A DNA stretch of 64,000 bases, taken from the NCBI RefSeq assembly GCF_014648055.1, contig NZ_BMQJ01000005.1, positions 310,001 to 374,000 on the forward strand. Direction: 5' to 3'. The notes under the pieces were generated by a model. That model had not been told where the DNA came from, did no database searches, and worked only from the letters and a program-made list of their open reading frames with translations. The stretch is from Streptosporangium pseudovulgare (GTDB lineage: Bacteria; Actinomycetota; Actinomycetes; Streptosporangiales; Streptosporangiaceae). A program made the position numbers and the translations under genes. Shown here one piece after another: positions 11,299 through 20,127 of this stretch. Every line of letters begins with the position of its first letter. Position 1 is the stretch's first letter.

Positions 11299-14223
11299 TT
11301 GAGCGACCTCCGTAAAGTACGGGTCCTCGGACCCGTGGACGCGATGGTGGACGGAACGGCCCTGGAGATAACCGGCCGGCGTCAGCGCGTCGTTCTCGCG
11401 CTGCTCGCGTTGAACGCCGGCCGGGTCGTCCCGCTCGACCTCATGATCGACGCCGTCTGGGGCGAGCGTCCCCCGGCGTCCGCACGCAACCAGATAGCCA
11501 TCTGCGTCACCCGGCTGCGCCGCGTCCTGCACGGCTCGGGCGAGCAGCTGGTGGCCGCCGTGCCGCCGGGCTACCAGCTCCGCCCCGAGGCCGTCACCGT
11601 CGACCTGAACACGGCGGAGGAACTGGTCAGGGCCGGCCGCGCGGCCGCGGAGGGCAACGATCCCGCGACCGCGGCCGAACGGCTGCGGTCGGCCCTGGAG
11701 CTGTGGCGCGGCGAAACCCTGTCCGGCCTCGACAGCGACATCATGAGCGCCGAGGCCGCCAGGCTGGAGGAGTGGCGGCTCGGCGTCATCGAGGAGTACC
11801 TGGATCTGCGGCTGGCCCACGGCCTCGGCGGTGAGGTGATCACCGAGCTCACCGACCTGGTCGGCCGCCACCCCTTCCGGGAGAGGCTCCGCGCCACGCT
11901 CATGCGGGCGCTGTGCGCCGCGGGCCGCCAGGCCCAGGCCATGGAGGTGTACCACCGGGGCCGCGCGCTGCTCGCCGACGAGCTCGGGGTGGACCCGGGG
12001 CACGAGCTCAGGTCCACCTACGACGCGATCCTGCGGGGCCGTCTGGGGACGGGCCCCTCCTCCCCACCGCGCCCGCCCGCCGCCGGGGCCGTCGCCCAGC
12101 TCCCGTCCAACATCGCCGGATTCATCGGGCGGGAACGGGAGCTGGACGAGATGGACCGGGTCTTCGCCCGGTGCCGGACCGCCGGGGTGCCGGCCTGCAT
12201 CGTGATCACCAGCATGGGCGGCGTCGGCAAGACGGGCCTGGCCGTGCGCTGGGCCCACCGGATGGCCCGGCACTTCCCCGACGGCCAGCTCTTCATCGAC
12301 CTGCACGGCTACACCGAGCAGGCCAGCCCGGTCCCTCCGGAGGCCGCCCTCGACCGTTTCCTGCGCGCCCTGGGCGTCCCCGGGGAGGAGGTCCCCCCCG
12401 ATCCGGACGACCGGCAGGCGCTGCTGCGCAGCCTGCTGGCCGGCCGCCGGGTGCTCTTCCTCCTGGACAACGTGCACACCTCGGCGCAGGTGCGTCCGCT
12501 GCTGCCCGGCACGCCCGGCTGCGCGGTGGTCATCACCACCCGCGACCAGCTCACCGACCTCGTGGTACGGCAGGGCGCGCACTCCCTGAGGCTGCCGACG
12601 CTGAACGACGAGGAGTCCGCGGGACTCCTCGACGCCATCGTCGGCGAGGACCGGATGGGCGGCGACCGGACCGCGACGGCCAGGATCGCCGAGCTGTGCG
12701 GCGGGCTGCCGCTCGCCCTGCGCATCGCGGGCGCGCGGCTGCTCGCCCGGCCGCACTGGGCACCCGCCGACCTGGCCGCGCGGCTCGACGACGAGCAACG
12801 GCGGCTCGCGGAGTTCAACTACGGCGAGGTGGGGCTGCGGGCCAACTTCTCGCTCAGCTACCAGGGGCTGGGCCGGCCCGCGGCGACGCTGTTCCGGCGG
12901 CTGGGCCTGCTCGACGCGCCGGACTTCGCCGACTGGACCGCCGCGGCGCTCCTCGGCACCGGCGTCGCCGAGGCCCAGGCGCATCTGGAGGAACTGCTCG
13001 ACGCGCAGCTCGTCCACACGATCGGCCGCGACCCGGCCGGCCAGCTCCGGCACCGCCTGCACGACCTGGTCCGGCTCTACGCCAGGGAGCGTGCGCTGGC
13101 CGAGGAGCCGGAGGACCGCAGGAGGGAGATCCTGGCCCGGTTCCTCGGCTGCCTCCTCACCCTCGCCTACGACGCCAACCGCCGCGAGCGGGGCGGCGAC
13201 TTCGCCGTCGTCCGCGGCACGACGCGCGCGTGGTCACCGCCCGGAGGGCTCACCGGTGACCCGCTCGCCACGCCGCTGGACTGGCTGGAGAGCGAACGGC
13301 GCACGCTGTCCGCGGGCGTGGCGCAGGCCGCCGGGGCCGGGCTCGACGAGCTCGCCTGGGAGCTGGCCCAGTCCGGGGTCGTCCTCTACGAGACCCGTGG
13401 CTACCGGGACGACCGGCGTGCCATCTACCGGCTGGCCCTGGACGCCGCCCGCCGTGGCGGGAACCGGCTGGGCGAGGCCGTGATGCTGCACGGCCTGGGC
13501 GGGCTGGAACCGTACCGGGGGCAGTCGTCCGGCATGCTCGACGCCGCGTTGACGATCTTCGACGAGCTCGGCCACGCCCAGGGGCGTGCGCTGACCCTGC
13601 GCGACCTGGGCCTCGTCGACCACTTCGCGGGCCGGCACCGGGCCGCCCTGCAGCGCTACCAGGCCGCGCTGCCCGAGCTGCACCGCGCCGGGGACCGCGC
13701 CACGGAGGCCCACGTCCTCGGGTGCATGGCGCAGATCGCGGTCCTGCACGGGGACTTCACGCTCGCCGACGCCCGGCTCCGCGAGGCCCTGGCCATCTGC
13801 GAGGAGATCGGCAACCAGCGCGGCCAGGCCCAGGCCCTGTGGCGGCTGGGCGAGCTGCACCTGCGCCGGAGGGAACCGGCCCGGGCCGCGGAGCGGTTCA
13901 CCGCGGCCCTCGCCCCGGTGCGTCACCTGCGCGACCGGCTGGGCGAGGCGTACATCCTGTGCGGGCTGGGCGAGACCCTGATCCTGCAGGACCGGTTCGA
14001 CGAGGCCCTGCGGACCCTCACCGACGCCCGGCGGCTCGCCCTCGACACGGGCCAGTCGGTCGTGTGCGCCAAGACGTGCTACTTCCTCGGCCGGGCCCTG
14101 GCCGGGAACGACGAGCCGGAGGCGGCCAGGCGGATGTTCCAGGAGGCGGTGGACCTGAGCAACGGCACCGCGCCGCTCTGGGAGAAACGCGCGCTGGCCG
14201 CGATGTCCGACATGCCGGGCTGA
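11299..14223 (+). CDS. AfsR/SARP family transcriptional regulator with NB-ARC and TPR domains
   Basis: A 974-residue pathway-type activator. An OmpR-like winged helix lies at about residues 1-97 (RQRVVLALLALNAGRVVP, DAVWGERPPASARNQI). The BTAD domain follows at about 100-247. An NB-ARC ATPase begins near 270, with Walker A GGVGKTG at 307-313 and Walker B RVLFLLDNV. TPR-like helical repeats fill about residues 660-960. The TTG start at 11299 is supported by GGGGAG a few bases upstream. It faces away from tsaB and converges with the RiPP operon, so it probably activates that operon. Regulation by ATP binding is known for AfsR relatives and is inferred here. Confidence 0.93.
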   Translation: MSDLRKVRVLGPVDAMVDGTALEITGRRQRVVLALLALNAGRVVPLDLMIDAVWGERPPASARNQIAICVTRLRRVLHGSGEQLVAAVPPGYQLRPEAVTVDLNTAEELVRAGRAAAEGNDPATAAERLRSALELWRGETLSGLDSDIMSAEAARLEEWRLGVIEEYLDLRLAHGLGGEVITELTDLVGRHPFRERLRATLMRALCAAGRQAQAMEVYHRGRALLADELGVDPGHELRSTYDAILRGRLGTGPSSPPRPPAAGAVAQLPSNIAGFIGRERELDEMDRVFARCRTAGVPACIVITSMGGVGKTGLAVRWAHRMARHFPDGQLFIDLHGYTEQASPVPPEAALDRFLRALGVPGEEVPPDPDDRQALLRSLLAGRRVLFLLDNVHTSAQVRPLLPGTPGCAVVITTRDQLTDLVVRQGAHSLRLPTLNDEESAGLLDAIVGEDRMGGDRTATARIAELCGGLPLALRIAGARLLARPHWAPADLAARLDDEQRRLAEFNYGEVGLRANFSLSYQGLGRPAATLFRRLGLLDAPDFADWTAAALLGTGVAEAQAHLEELLDAQLVHTIGRDPAGQLRHRLHDLVRLYARERALAEEPEDRRREILARFLGCLLTLAYDANRRERGGDFAVVRGTTRAWSPPGGLTGDPLATPLDWLESERRTLSAGVAQAAGAGLDELAWELAQSGVVLYETRGYRDDRRAIYRLALDAARRGGNRLGEAVMLHGLGGLEPYRGQSSGMLDAALTIFDELGHAQGRALTLRDLGLVDHFAGRHRAALQRYQAALPELHRAGDRATEAHVLGCMAQIAVLHGDFTLADARLREALAICEEIGNQRGQAQALWRLGELHLRRREPARAAERFTAALAPVRHLRDRLGEAYILCGLGETLILQDRFDEALRTLTDARRLALDTGQSVVCAKTCYFLGRALAGNDEPEAARRMFQEAVDLSNGTAPLWEKRALAAMSDMPG

Positions 14224-14259
14224 CGGCGAGGCCGGGCGCCGAAGGGCCCGGAACATGGA

Positions 14260-14287
14260 GGAGCCCCGGGCGATGGCCCGGGGCTCC
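14260..14287. terminator. Bidirectional hairpin between regulator gene and RiPP operon end
   Basis: GGAGCCCCGGGC and GCCCGGGGCTCC form a perfect 12-bp stem with a GATG loop. It lies 36 bp after the regulator stop and 21 bp after the last minus-strand gene of the cluster, so it can serve both convergent transcripts. Confidence 0.7.
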
Positions 14288-14308
14288 GGTCGTCGGCGGT
14301 CGCGCGGA

Positions 14309-14578
14309 TCAGATCCACTCGTCCCCGAACCCGCCGTTGCGGCCCGGCGGGTTCGGCGGGGGGCAGGGGTTCTCCAGGCCCGACTGGTCCGGCGTGGGAA
14401 CGGGCTCGTCCGGGCCCGGCGGATTCGGCAGGGGATGGGACGCCATCAGGGCCGGCCGGGGCGCGTTCCCCGGGGTGTGCGTCGCGGGGGAACCCGTGAG
14501 GGACGCACCCGCCCCGACGGCGCCGAAGAAGGTTCCACAGGTTGCGACGATCAGTAAAACCCGAGCTCCGCGAATCAC
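14309..14578 (-). CDS. Small secreted proline-rich protein of unknown function
   Basis: An 89-residue protein from GTG 14578, which has a strong GGGGAGGA ribosome-binding site. It has a basic-hydrophobic N-terminus (VIRGARVLLIVATCGTFFG, then AVGAGASLTGSPA) that looks like a signal peptide. A mature part of about 60 residues follows, rich in Pro and Gly with a single Cys (ENPCPPPNPPG). I recognise no domain. It lies last on the strand of the RiPP operon, 184 bp after the membrane protein gene, and may have its own promoter. It could be cluster-related or a bystander. Confidence 0.6.
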   Translation of the reverse strand: MIRGARVLLIVATCGTFFGAVGAGASLTGSPATHTPGNAPRPALMASHPLPNPPGPDEPVPTPDQSGLENPCPPPNPPGRNGGFGDEWI

Positions 14579-14762
14579 AGGTCCTCCCCTGGTCTGTTTC
14601 TCCGTGCTGTGGGAACACACTAGGAGCCCTGGATTTCTCCGCTATTTTCTCGGCCTGTCACCGCCGGGGAAGCCGGTTCCCGCGGGAGAACAGGAAGGCC
14701 CCCGCTGATCGCGGGAGCCTTCCGGGAGCCTCTGGGAGGCGTGGGGGGTACGCCGTCCCCCG

Positions 14763-15122
14763 TCAGCGTCGTCCTCGCCGCAGGGCCGCCACCAGCAGGA
14801 CCGCCGCCACGAGCGCGCCCGCCACCGCCCAGGCCCAGGTGTGCCCCGCCGCCGTCAGCCGCGCGGCGCCGAACATGACGGCGAAGAACGCCGCGGCCAG
14901 CCCGCCCGCGTACTTCGCCGGAAGCTCGACCCGCCGTCCCGCCTTCCGGACGGCCATCGCCGCCCGCACCGAGCCCGCGATCAGCAGCGCCAGGCCGACG
15001 CCCCAGATCCACGCGGCCTCACCGACGACGGTGAGGCCGGCTCCGAGCGCGAGAGCGCCCACGGCCGCCAGGAGCAGCCCCTGGCGGACCGCGGCGTGGG
15101 TTTCGTCTACCGAGGTGGTCAT
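14763..15122 (-). CDS. Small four-helix membrane protein, candidate immunity protein
   Basis: A 119-residue protein with about four hydrophobic helices (LLLAAVGALALGAGLTVVG, IWGVGLALLIAGSVRAAMAV, YAGGLAAAFFAVMFGAARL, WAWAVAGALVAAVLLVAAL) and a basic C-terminus (RRGRR). I recognise no named family. The start codon overlaps the stop of the elimination-domain gene (ATGATG/TGA) behind AAGGAGAG, so it is translated as the last gene of the RiPP operon. Small membrane proteins in this position of bacteriocin clusters often confer self-protection; that role is only inferred. Confidence 0.7.
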   Translation of the reverse strand: MTTSVDETHAAVRQGLLLAAVGALALGAGLTVVGEAAWIWGVGLALLIAGSVRAAMAVRKAGRRVELPAKYAGGLAAAFFAVMFGAARLTAAGHTWAWAVAGALVAAVLLVAALRRGRR

Positions 15123-16078
15123 CATCTCTCCTTGGTTAGTCCGACAGGTGTCTCCGCCTCCAGACCGGCGGCGATGATGCCGAGCAGTGCCTCCTCCCTG
15201 GGCAGGAAGCCCAGCCGGTTCATCATCATGTGCGACTGGTGGAAGACCAGGTGCTGCGGTGTGAGACCGACGTGCATCCGCTGGGCCCGGACGAGCGAGT
15301 CGTCGATGACCTCTCCCCAGCGGCGCAGCCAGGGGTCCACCGCGCTGTCGGCGAGCAGCGCGCCGGCGGTCGGCCGCACACCGTGCGGGTCCCGGTCGGC
15401 GTGCCGCCGCAGCTCCGCCTGGAGTTCGGGGGCGTGCCGGGCCAGGTCCGCCGTCCACCAGGCGAGGTGCCGGTCCCAGTAGCGCCGTCGGCTCACGGCC
15501 CGCCGCCGCCGGTCGGCCGGCGGCATCACCGGTTCGGGACGGAGGTCCCCCGGGCCGCCCTCGATCAGCGCCCGTACCGCCTCGCGCAGCGCGAGCACGG
15601 CGAACGCGGCCCGTTCGGGGATCTTGGTGAACCGGGCCGTGGCCCAGAGCGCGAGGTCGCTGGAGAACTCGAAGACCCGCTCCGCCAGTTCGACCCCCTG
15701 CGGCCCGCCGTACTTGCCGTACTCCGGCTCGTACAGGCCCGAGGCCAGGCCGGTGCCGGAGTCGCCGAGCATCCGGCGCATGGGGATGGGGGCCAGCCAG
15801 ACGGCGTCGTCCCGCACCTCGGTCAGCACGGCGTCGGCGTGGCGCCGGATCCGGGACAGCGACCGGTGCATCCGGTCCACGGTCTCCCGCGGCCCGAACA
15901 CCCGTACCCGCAGGTGGGGGCCGGAGGGGTCGGTGTAGCGGATGAAGAACCAGCGGAACGCGCCGTGGGCGCGCGCCTCGGCCACCAGCGGCGGCAACAC
16001 CTCCGTCACCAGCAGGTCACTGGCCGCGAACCCTCCGGTGTAGAGCCGGACGAACCACCACTCAGGCGCGTCGGACAT
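15122..16078 (-). CDS. Thiopeptide-type bacteriocin biosynthesis protein (SpaB_C / LanB elimination domain)
   Basis: A 318-residue stand-alone version of the C-terminal elimination domain of class I lantibiotic dehydratases. Such proteins remove glutamate from glutamylated Ser/Thr to give dehydroalanine or dehydrobutyrine; relatives perform [4+2] cyclisation in thiopeptides. Family hallmarks are EWWFVRLYTGG at the start, AFRWFFIRYTDPSGPHLRVR, and YEPEYGKYGG in the middle. The C-terminus has HQSHMMMNRLGFLPREE. ATG 16078 follows GGGAGG by 7-9 nt and overlaps the dehydratase gene by 17 bp. Only one protein of this type is present. Elimination is therefore its expected job, but a cyclase role cannot be excluded. 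Confidence 0.92.
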   Translation of the reverse strand: MSDAPEWWFVRLYTGGFAASDLLVTEVLPPLVAEARAHGAFRWFFIRYTDPSGPHLRVRVFGPRETVDRMHRSLSRIRRHADAVLTEVRDDAVWLAPIPMRRMLGDSGTGLASGLYEPEYGKYGGPQGVELAERVFEFSSDLALWATARFTKIPERAAFAVLALREAVRALIEGGPGDLRPEPVMPPADRRRRAVSRRRYWDRHLAWWTADLARHAPELQAELRRHADRDPHGVRPTAGALLADSAVDPWLRRWGEVIDDSLVRAQRMHVGLTPQHLVFHQSHMMMNRLGFLPREEALLGIIAAGLEAETPVGLTKER

Positions 16079-18569
16079 CGGCCTTCCTCCCAGCGGGTCG
16101 CGGGCGCTCCCAACGTAGGTAGGACAGGTGCTCCACCGCATGATGACACCCGTCCGGGCCCGGCAGCCAGTAGCCGTCACGTCCCGGCAGCGACTCGGCC
16201 AGCGACATCGCCACCACGCCGTCGACGGCCAGGCCGGCGACGGCGTGAAGCGAGTGGGGGCTCCGGAAGTCGAGCAGGACGGGCTTGCGCTTGCCGTGCT
16301 CCATCGAGATGGCGGGGGTCTCCAGCGAGACGAAGACCTCCTCCGGGACGCCGAGCCGCCGCCGCCACCGGTCGGCGCGCCGGAAGTACTCGACCGGCGG
16401 CTCGCCGCGCTCGGGCCGGGGGAAGTCTCCGGGACGGATCCGCCAGGTCGCCCGCCTGGTCACGACCCGCCCGAAACCCTGCCGGGCCGACGTCTCCACC
16501 TCCCCCGCGGGCTCGGTGACCCTCTCCGCCGGGCCGCGCGCGCACGACAGGCCGGTGCCCAGCACCCACGGATCGCCGATCACCATCAGGTAGCGGGCCG
16601 GGCCCAGGACCAGATGCTGCGGGACGACCCCCAGGTAGACCGGGGCCACGGGGCGGCCGTAGGGGTCGAGCAGGGTGAGCGTGCCCGCCGCCGCGTCGTG
16701 GACGACGGACAGCTCACTGACGGCGAGCGCGTCGCCGCCGTCGGCGAGCGGCAGCTCGCTCGGCCAGGTCAGCGCCGGGATGGTGCCGCAGCAGGCGTGC
16801 TGCAGGCCGTTGACGTCCGCGGAGATCACCAGCTCACGCGGCTCGGCCTCGGGGAAGTTCCCGCCGATCCAGGCGCGCAGCCGGCCGGCCAGGCCGTCCG
16901 GGCCGTCGAGCACGGTGCGGAACCGGGCCACCAGGCCGCCGGAGCCCGGGTTGATCTGGTTGACCACCAGCCGGTGGTCGCCCCGGCGGAGCGCCTCCGC
17001 CGACTCCGCGACGACCTGGTAGGCGACGGCCGCGCTGGGCGGCGCCGAGCTGGGGCCGACCGGCAGCCAGGCCCGCTCGGTGGGGCGTCCCCAGGTCTGC
17101 GCGTCGGCGCGGACGGCCGCGTAGAGCCGCCGGGTGAGGTCGGGGGCGCCGGAGACCTCCATGCAGAAGCGCAACGCGTCCGGGCAGCGCCCCCCGGCGC
17201 CGTACCGCTCGACGAAGATGTCGACGAGCATGTCGTACAGGTGGCTGCGGAAGATCCTCGGCCGCATGCGCCCGGCCAGCTCGCGCAGGTCGGCGGCGAC
17301 GCCGTCGCCGAGCGGGGGCACGTCGGCGATCGCCTCGGCGTCGTCGTAGACGGCGAAGCCGGTGCGGTCGGCGGCGACGCCGAGCCGCCCGAGCTCCCGC
17401 TCCGCACGGTCGGCCATGGACCCCAGCGCGCTCACCCGGCGGGGTCCGTCGTGATCGGCGAGCTCCACCGCGTCGGTGTGCAGCCGCCGGAGCGCGTCGG
17501 CCACCGTCCCGGCGTACTCGGTGCCGACCCGCCGTACGGCCTCGGCCACGGCGAGCAGCGGCGCCGGGTCCCCGCGCCGCCACGGGGCGACGACCCGCAG
17601 CATGCCCGCGTCCAGCAGCCGTTGCAGCGCGGCGAAGGGGTCGGCGCCGCCCAGCCGGATCAGATACTCCGCGGCCCCGGCGCGGCCCGTCCCCGCCAGC
17701 GACCGGACGATCTCCCGGTAGACGGTGATGTCGACCATCTCGTCGGTGCGCCAGGCGAAGGCGTCGCCGACCCGGTAGGCCGACACCAGCGCCCTCGGCT
17801 CGCCGTCGATCGTGCGCACCGCCCCGACGGGTTCCAGGTCGAACGCGGTGACCAGCCGTTCGTCCCGCACCAGCGCCTGGAGCCAGGTGAAGACGTGCGT
17901 CTGGGAGAGCGCGGTGTTGCTGCGCCCGCCGCTGGGCCTGCCGGACACGCCGACGCCGGTGAAGGTGGAGAAGGGGCTGGTCTTGCGCGAGGCCCGGACC
18001 GCGTAGGAGAGCACCGAGCGCGCGGTCCTGCCGCCCGGGTGGAAGGCGCCGTCGTCGGCGTGCCTGAGCAGGTCCGCGCTGGCATGGGCGATGCCGGCCG
18101 AGAGCGCGGGGGCGGCGAGGAGGTCGCGCAGCCGCCGTCCGGCGTCGGCGGTCTCCCGCTCGTAGGCGGCGGGCAGCCGGTCGAGCAGGCGGGCGCGGGC
18201 CAGCGCGGCCCCGGCCCACCGGCGGAACAGCTCCGCGTCGTCGCCGGCCAGCGCCTCGGCGATCCGGTCCAGCTCCGCGTCCGCGACCCGCGGCGGCCTG
18301 TCGCCGCGGGTGGCCCGCCTGACCTTCAGCACGGTACGGCGCAGCCCCGGATCATGGTCGAGCAGCGGGACCAGCCGGTACAGGGCGTCGCTGACCAGGT
18401 CCGCCGTCTCGGCGAGGAACGCCTCGTGTCCGGCGATCCGGTCGAGCAGCCGGCCGGTCTCGGCCAGGCCGACGCCCGCCGCGCCGGCCGGAAGCCCGCA
18501 CACGCGGTCCACCCGCAGGTCGGAGAGCTCGGCACCGGCCGCGACGGGGGCCGGCAGGGTCAGCGTCAT
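16062..18569 (-). CDS. Lantibiotic dehydratase, glutamylation half (split LanB)
   Basis: An 835-residue protein of the Lant_dehydr_N family. It uses glutamyl-tRNA(Glu) to esterify Ser/Thr side chains of the precursor peptide. The family signature SRKTSPFSTFTGVGVSG lies at about residues 194-210. Further segments include RIFRSHLYDMLVDIFVERYG and LVVNQINPGSGGLVARF. The elimination domain is absent and is supplied by the next gene, as in thiopeptide and goadsporin pathways. ATG 18569 overlaps the protease stop (ATGA), indicating translational coupling. Its product presumably acts with the elimination protein in the cytosol. Confidence 0.95.
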   Translation of the reverse strand: MTLTLPAPVAAGAELSDLRVDRVCGLPAGAAGVGLAETGRLLDRIAGHEAFLAETADLVSDALYRLVPLLDHDPGLRRTVLKVRRATRGDRPPRVADAELDRIAEALAGDDAELFRRWAGAALARARLLDRLPAAYERETADAGRRLRDLLAAPALSAGIAHASADLLRHADDGAFHPGGRTARSVLSYAVRASRKTSPFSTFTGVGVSGRPSGGRSNTALSQTHVFTWLQALVRDERLVTAFDLEPVGAVRTIDGEPRALVSAYRVGDAFAWRTDEMVDITVYREIVRSLAGTGRAGAAEYLIRLGGADPFAALQRLLDAGMLRVVAPWRRGDPAPLLAVAEAVRRVGTEYAGTVADALRRLHTDAVELADHDGPRRVSALGSMADRAERELGRLGVAADRTGFAVYDDAEAIADVPPLGDGVAADLRELAGRMRPRIFRSHLYDMLVDIFVERYGAGGRCPDALRFCMEVSGAPDLTRRLYAAVRADAQTWGRPTERAWLPVGPSSAPPSAAVAYQVVAESAEALRRGDHRLVVNQINPGSGGLVARFRTVLDGPDGLAGRLRAWIGGNFPEAEPRELVISADVNGLQHACCGTIPALTWPSELPLADGGDALAVSELSVVHDAAAGTLTLLDPYGRPVAPVYLGVVPQHLVLGPARYLMVIGDPWVLGTGLSCARGPAERVTEPAGEVETSARQGFGRVVTRRATWRIRPGDFPRPERGEPPVEYFRRADRWRRRLGVPEEVFVSLETPAISMEHGKRKPVLLDFRSPHSLHAVAGLAVDGVVAMSLAESLPGRDGYWLPGPDGCHHAVEHLSYLRWERPRPAGRKADVRRA

Positions 18570-19708
18570 CGGAAGAACCCTCCGATCATGGTCCACAGGT
18601 TGTTGAGGACGAGGACGGCGAGGCCGGCCGCGTAGGCGAGGCACAGACCGCCGAAGAGCAGGTAGCCCGCCTTCCGCCAGGCGCCCAGCGCGCGCATGCC
18701 CGACGGGAGGGGACCGCGCAGCACCACGTGTGTGAGGTAGGCGAACGCCCGGCCACGCAGGTTGACCGCGCCGACGGCCGCCGTGACCGCGTGGTAACCG
18801 TCGGAGGGCAGCAGGGGGTTGAGGTTGACGAGGGTGAGCATTCCCTGCAGGACGAGCAGCACGTAGGCGATGTCGCCGGCCTGCCCGGGAGCGGTGAGCG
18901 CGATCACGCCGGTGACCCCGAACCACAGCTGGTCGCTGAACGGCCCGGCGAGCGCGATCATCACCCGCCCGCCCCTGCTCCTGATCCGGTAGGCGTCGGT
19001 CCGGTCGACGTAGGCGACCGGCATGAAGTAGAGCATCAGCCCCACCCCGGCCTCCCTGATCGGGGCGCGGAGGTACTGGCAGGCGAGCGCGTGCGCGGTC
19101 TCGTGACAGATGATCTGGACGACGAGGATCGGCAGGGCCACCCACCACAGCGCCGGATAACCGTGACCGGCGGGGTGGGTGAGCGCGTAGCCGCCGGTCA
19201 GCAGGCCGGCGAGCACCACGGCCAGCACGGCGCCGGTCAGCGCCCGCGCCGGGACGCGGCGCAGCACGGCGGCCACCGGCTCCAGGACGTGTTCGACCCG
19301 GCCGGTCAGCCGGAGCCTGGGCATGTGCTCACGCAGTGAGAAGCTCAGGATCCTGGCCCTGCGGTCCGGTTCCCGCGGCTCGACGGTGAGCACGCCCGCC
19401 TGGCGCAGGTCCGCCAGGAATGCGTCGACGCGCTCGCGGAGGTCCTCGCGCTCGCCGGCCAGCCCGGCGGTGATGACCGCGCCGGTCCTGCTGCCGTCGA
19501 GCAGGTCGAGCACCCGCACCCCGGCCCGGGTGAGCGCGACGTACCGCCCGGTGGCCGGGTTGAACAGCAGCGGCCGGTCGTCGATGCCGGTGATGACCTC
19601 GACGCCCGGCCGGAGTCGGAGGGGGACGGCGTTCATCCAGTCGGTGTCCGCCGCGGCCGTGTCCGGCGCTGCGGTTCCGGCGGAGTTATGCTGGGTGGCG
19701 GATCGCAT
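18566..19708 (-). CDS. PqqD-like/RRE domain fused to an M50 site-2-protease-like membrane metalloprotease
   Basis: A 380-residue integral membrane protein. Residues about 25-110 look like a PqqD-type winged-helix domain, the fold of RiPP recognition elements (GRYVALTRAGVRVLDLLDG, VDAFLADLRQAGVL). The rest is polytopic, with helices near 156-176 and 186-202. The zinc motif is HETAH at 202-206, and the third-ligand motif of M50 proteases, NPLLPSDG, is at 297-304. It could remove leader peptides during or before export. ATG 19708 has an AAAGG site 6 nt upstream. It follows the precursor genes and a hairpin, and its stop overlaps the dehydratase start. Confidence 0.82.
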   Translation of the reverse strand: MRSATQHNSAGTAAPDTAAADTDWMNAVPLRLRPGVEVITGIDDRPLLFNPATGRYVALTRAGVRVLDLLDGSRTGAVITAGLAGEREDLRERVDAFLADLRQAGVLTVEPREPDRRARILSFSLREHMPRLRLTGRVEHVLEPVAAVLRRVPARALTGAVLAVVLAGLLTGGYALTHPAGHGYPALWWVALPILVVQIICHETAHALACQYLRAPIREAGVGLMLYFMPVAYVDRTDAYRIRSRGGRVMIALAGPFSDQLWFGVTGVIALTAPGQAGDIAYVLLVLQGMLTLVNLNPLLPSDGYHAVTAAVGAVNLRGRAFAYLTHVVLRGPLPSGMRALGAWRKAGYLLFGGLCLAYAAGLAVLVLNNLWTMIGGFFR

Positions 19709-19788
19709 GGTGCGCCTTTCTGGTCTTCGCGTCGAGGGTGCTGCCTTCACACTCGACGCGTGTGGGATCTGAGCCGGCCGCCTGCGTG

Positions 19789-19824
19789 GCGGTGCCGGGA
19801 CCCTCCCGTGGGTCCCGGCACCGC
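19789..19824 (-). terminator. Hairpin after the precursor genes (partial terminator)
   Basis: GCGGTGCCGGGACC (19789-19802) and its complement (19811-19824) form a perfect 14-bp stem with an 8-nt loop. It lies 3 bp beyond the last precursor stop and before the protease gene on the same strand. No T-run follows. It probably lowers read-through so precursor mRNA exceeds enzyme mRNA, and may stabilise the 3' end of the precursor message. Confidence 0.7.
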
Positions 19825-19827
19825 GCG

Positions 19828-20034
19828 TCAGCCGCCGCTGCTGGAGAACGATGAGCCGGTGCTGGCCGACGACGTCGGGCAGCTGGCGGTGCCGCCGGTG
19901 AAGGCGGTCCCGGCGGTGGTGAAGCCGGCCGAGGTGACCTCGCCGAGCTCCTCGGCGCCCACCTCCTCGGCGGCCAGGTCGATCCGGTCGTCGCTCCGGG
20001 CGTCGTCGCTGCGGGTGTCCTCGCGGTCGGTCAT
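19828..20034 (-). CDS. RiPP precursor peptide 5
   Basis: A 68-residue precursor starting at ATG 20034. The acidic leader (MTDREDTRSDDARSDDRIDL, then AAEEVGAEELGEV) precedes a Ser/Thr-rich C-terminus, TSAGFTTAGTAFTGG, then TASCPTSSASTGSS and FSSSGG. There is one cysteine. It is nearly identical to precursor 4 over about 75 nt of leader-coding DNA, so one is a recent duplicate. An AAAGG site lies upstream. The leader/core boundary is not known; EVTSAG is a reasonable guess. Modification by YcaO and LanB at Ser/Thr/Cys is inferred from the operon. Confidence 0.9.
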   Translation of the reverse strand: MTDREDTRSDDARSDDRIDLAAEEVGAEELGEVTSAGFTTAGTAFTGGTASCPTSSASTGSSFSSSGG

Positions 20035-20127
20035 CTTCGGTGCCTTTCGTGGTCGCGGGCCGGACGCCACGGGAGCGCTGCCTTCGTTCCCGGGGCGTCC
20101 GGCGCGGTGCTCTTCCGGTGAGGTGCT

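Noticed and set aside
16128-18635. Long plus-strand open frame opposite the lantibiotic dehydratase gene
   Set aside because: An antisense shadow of a clearly recognised protein.
18570-19148. Upstream extension of the dehydratase frame
   Set aside because: It overlaps the M50 protease gene in another frame. ATG 18569 with the ATGA overlap is the natural start.
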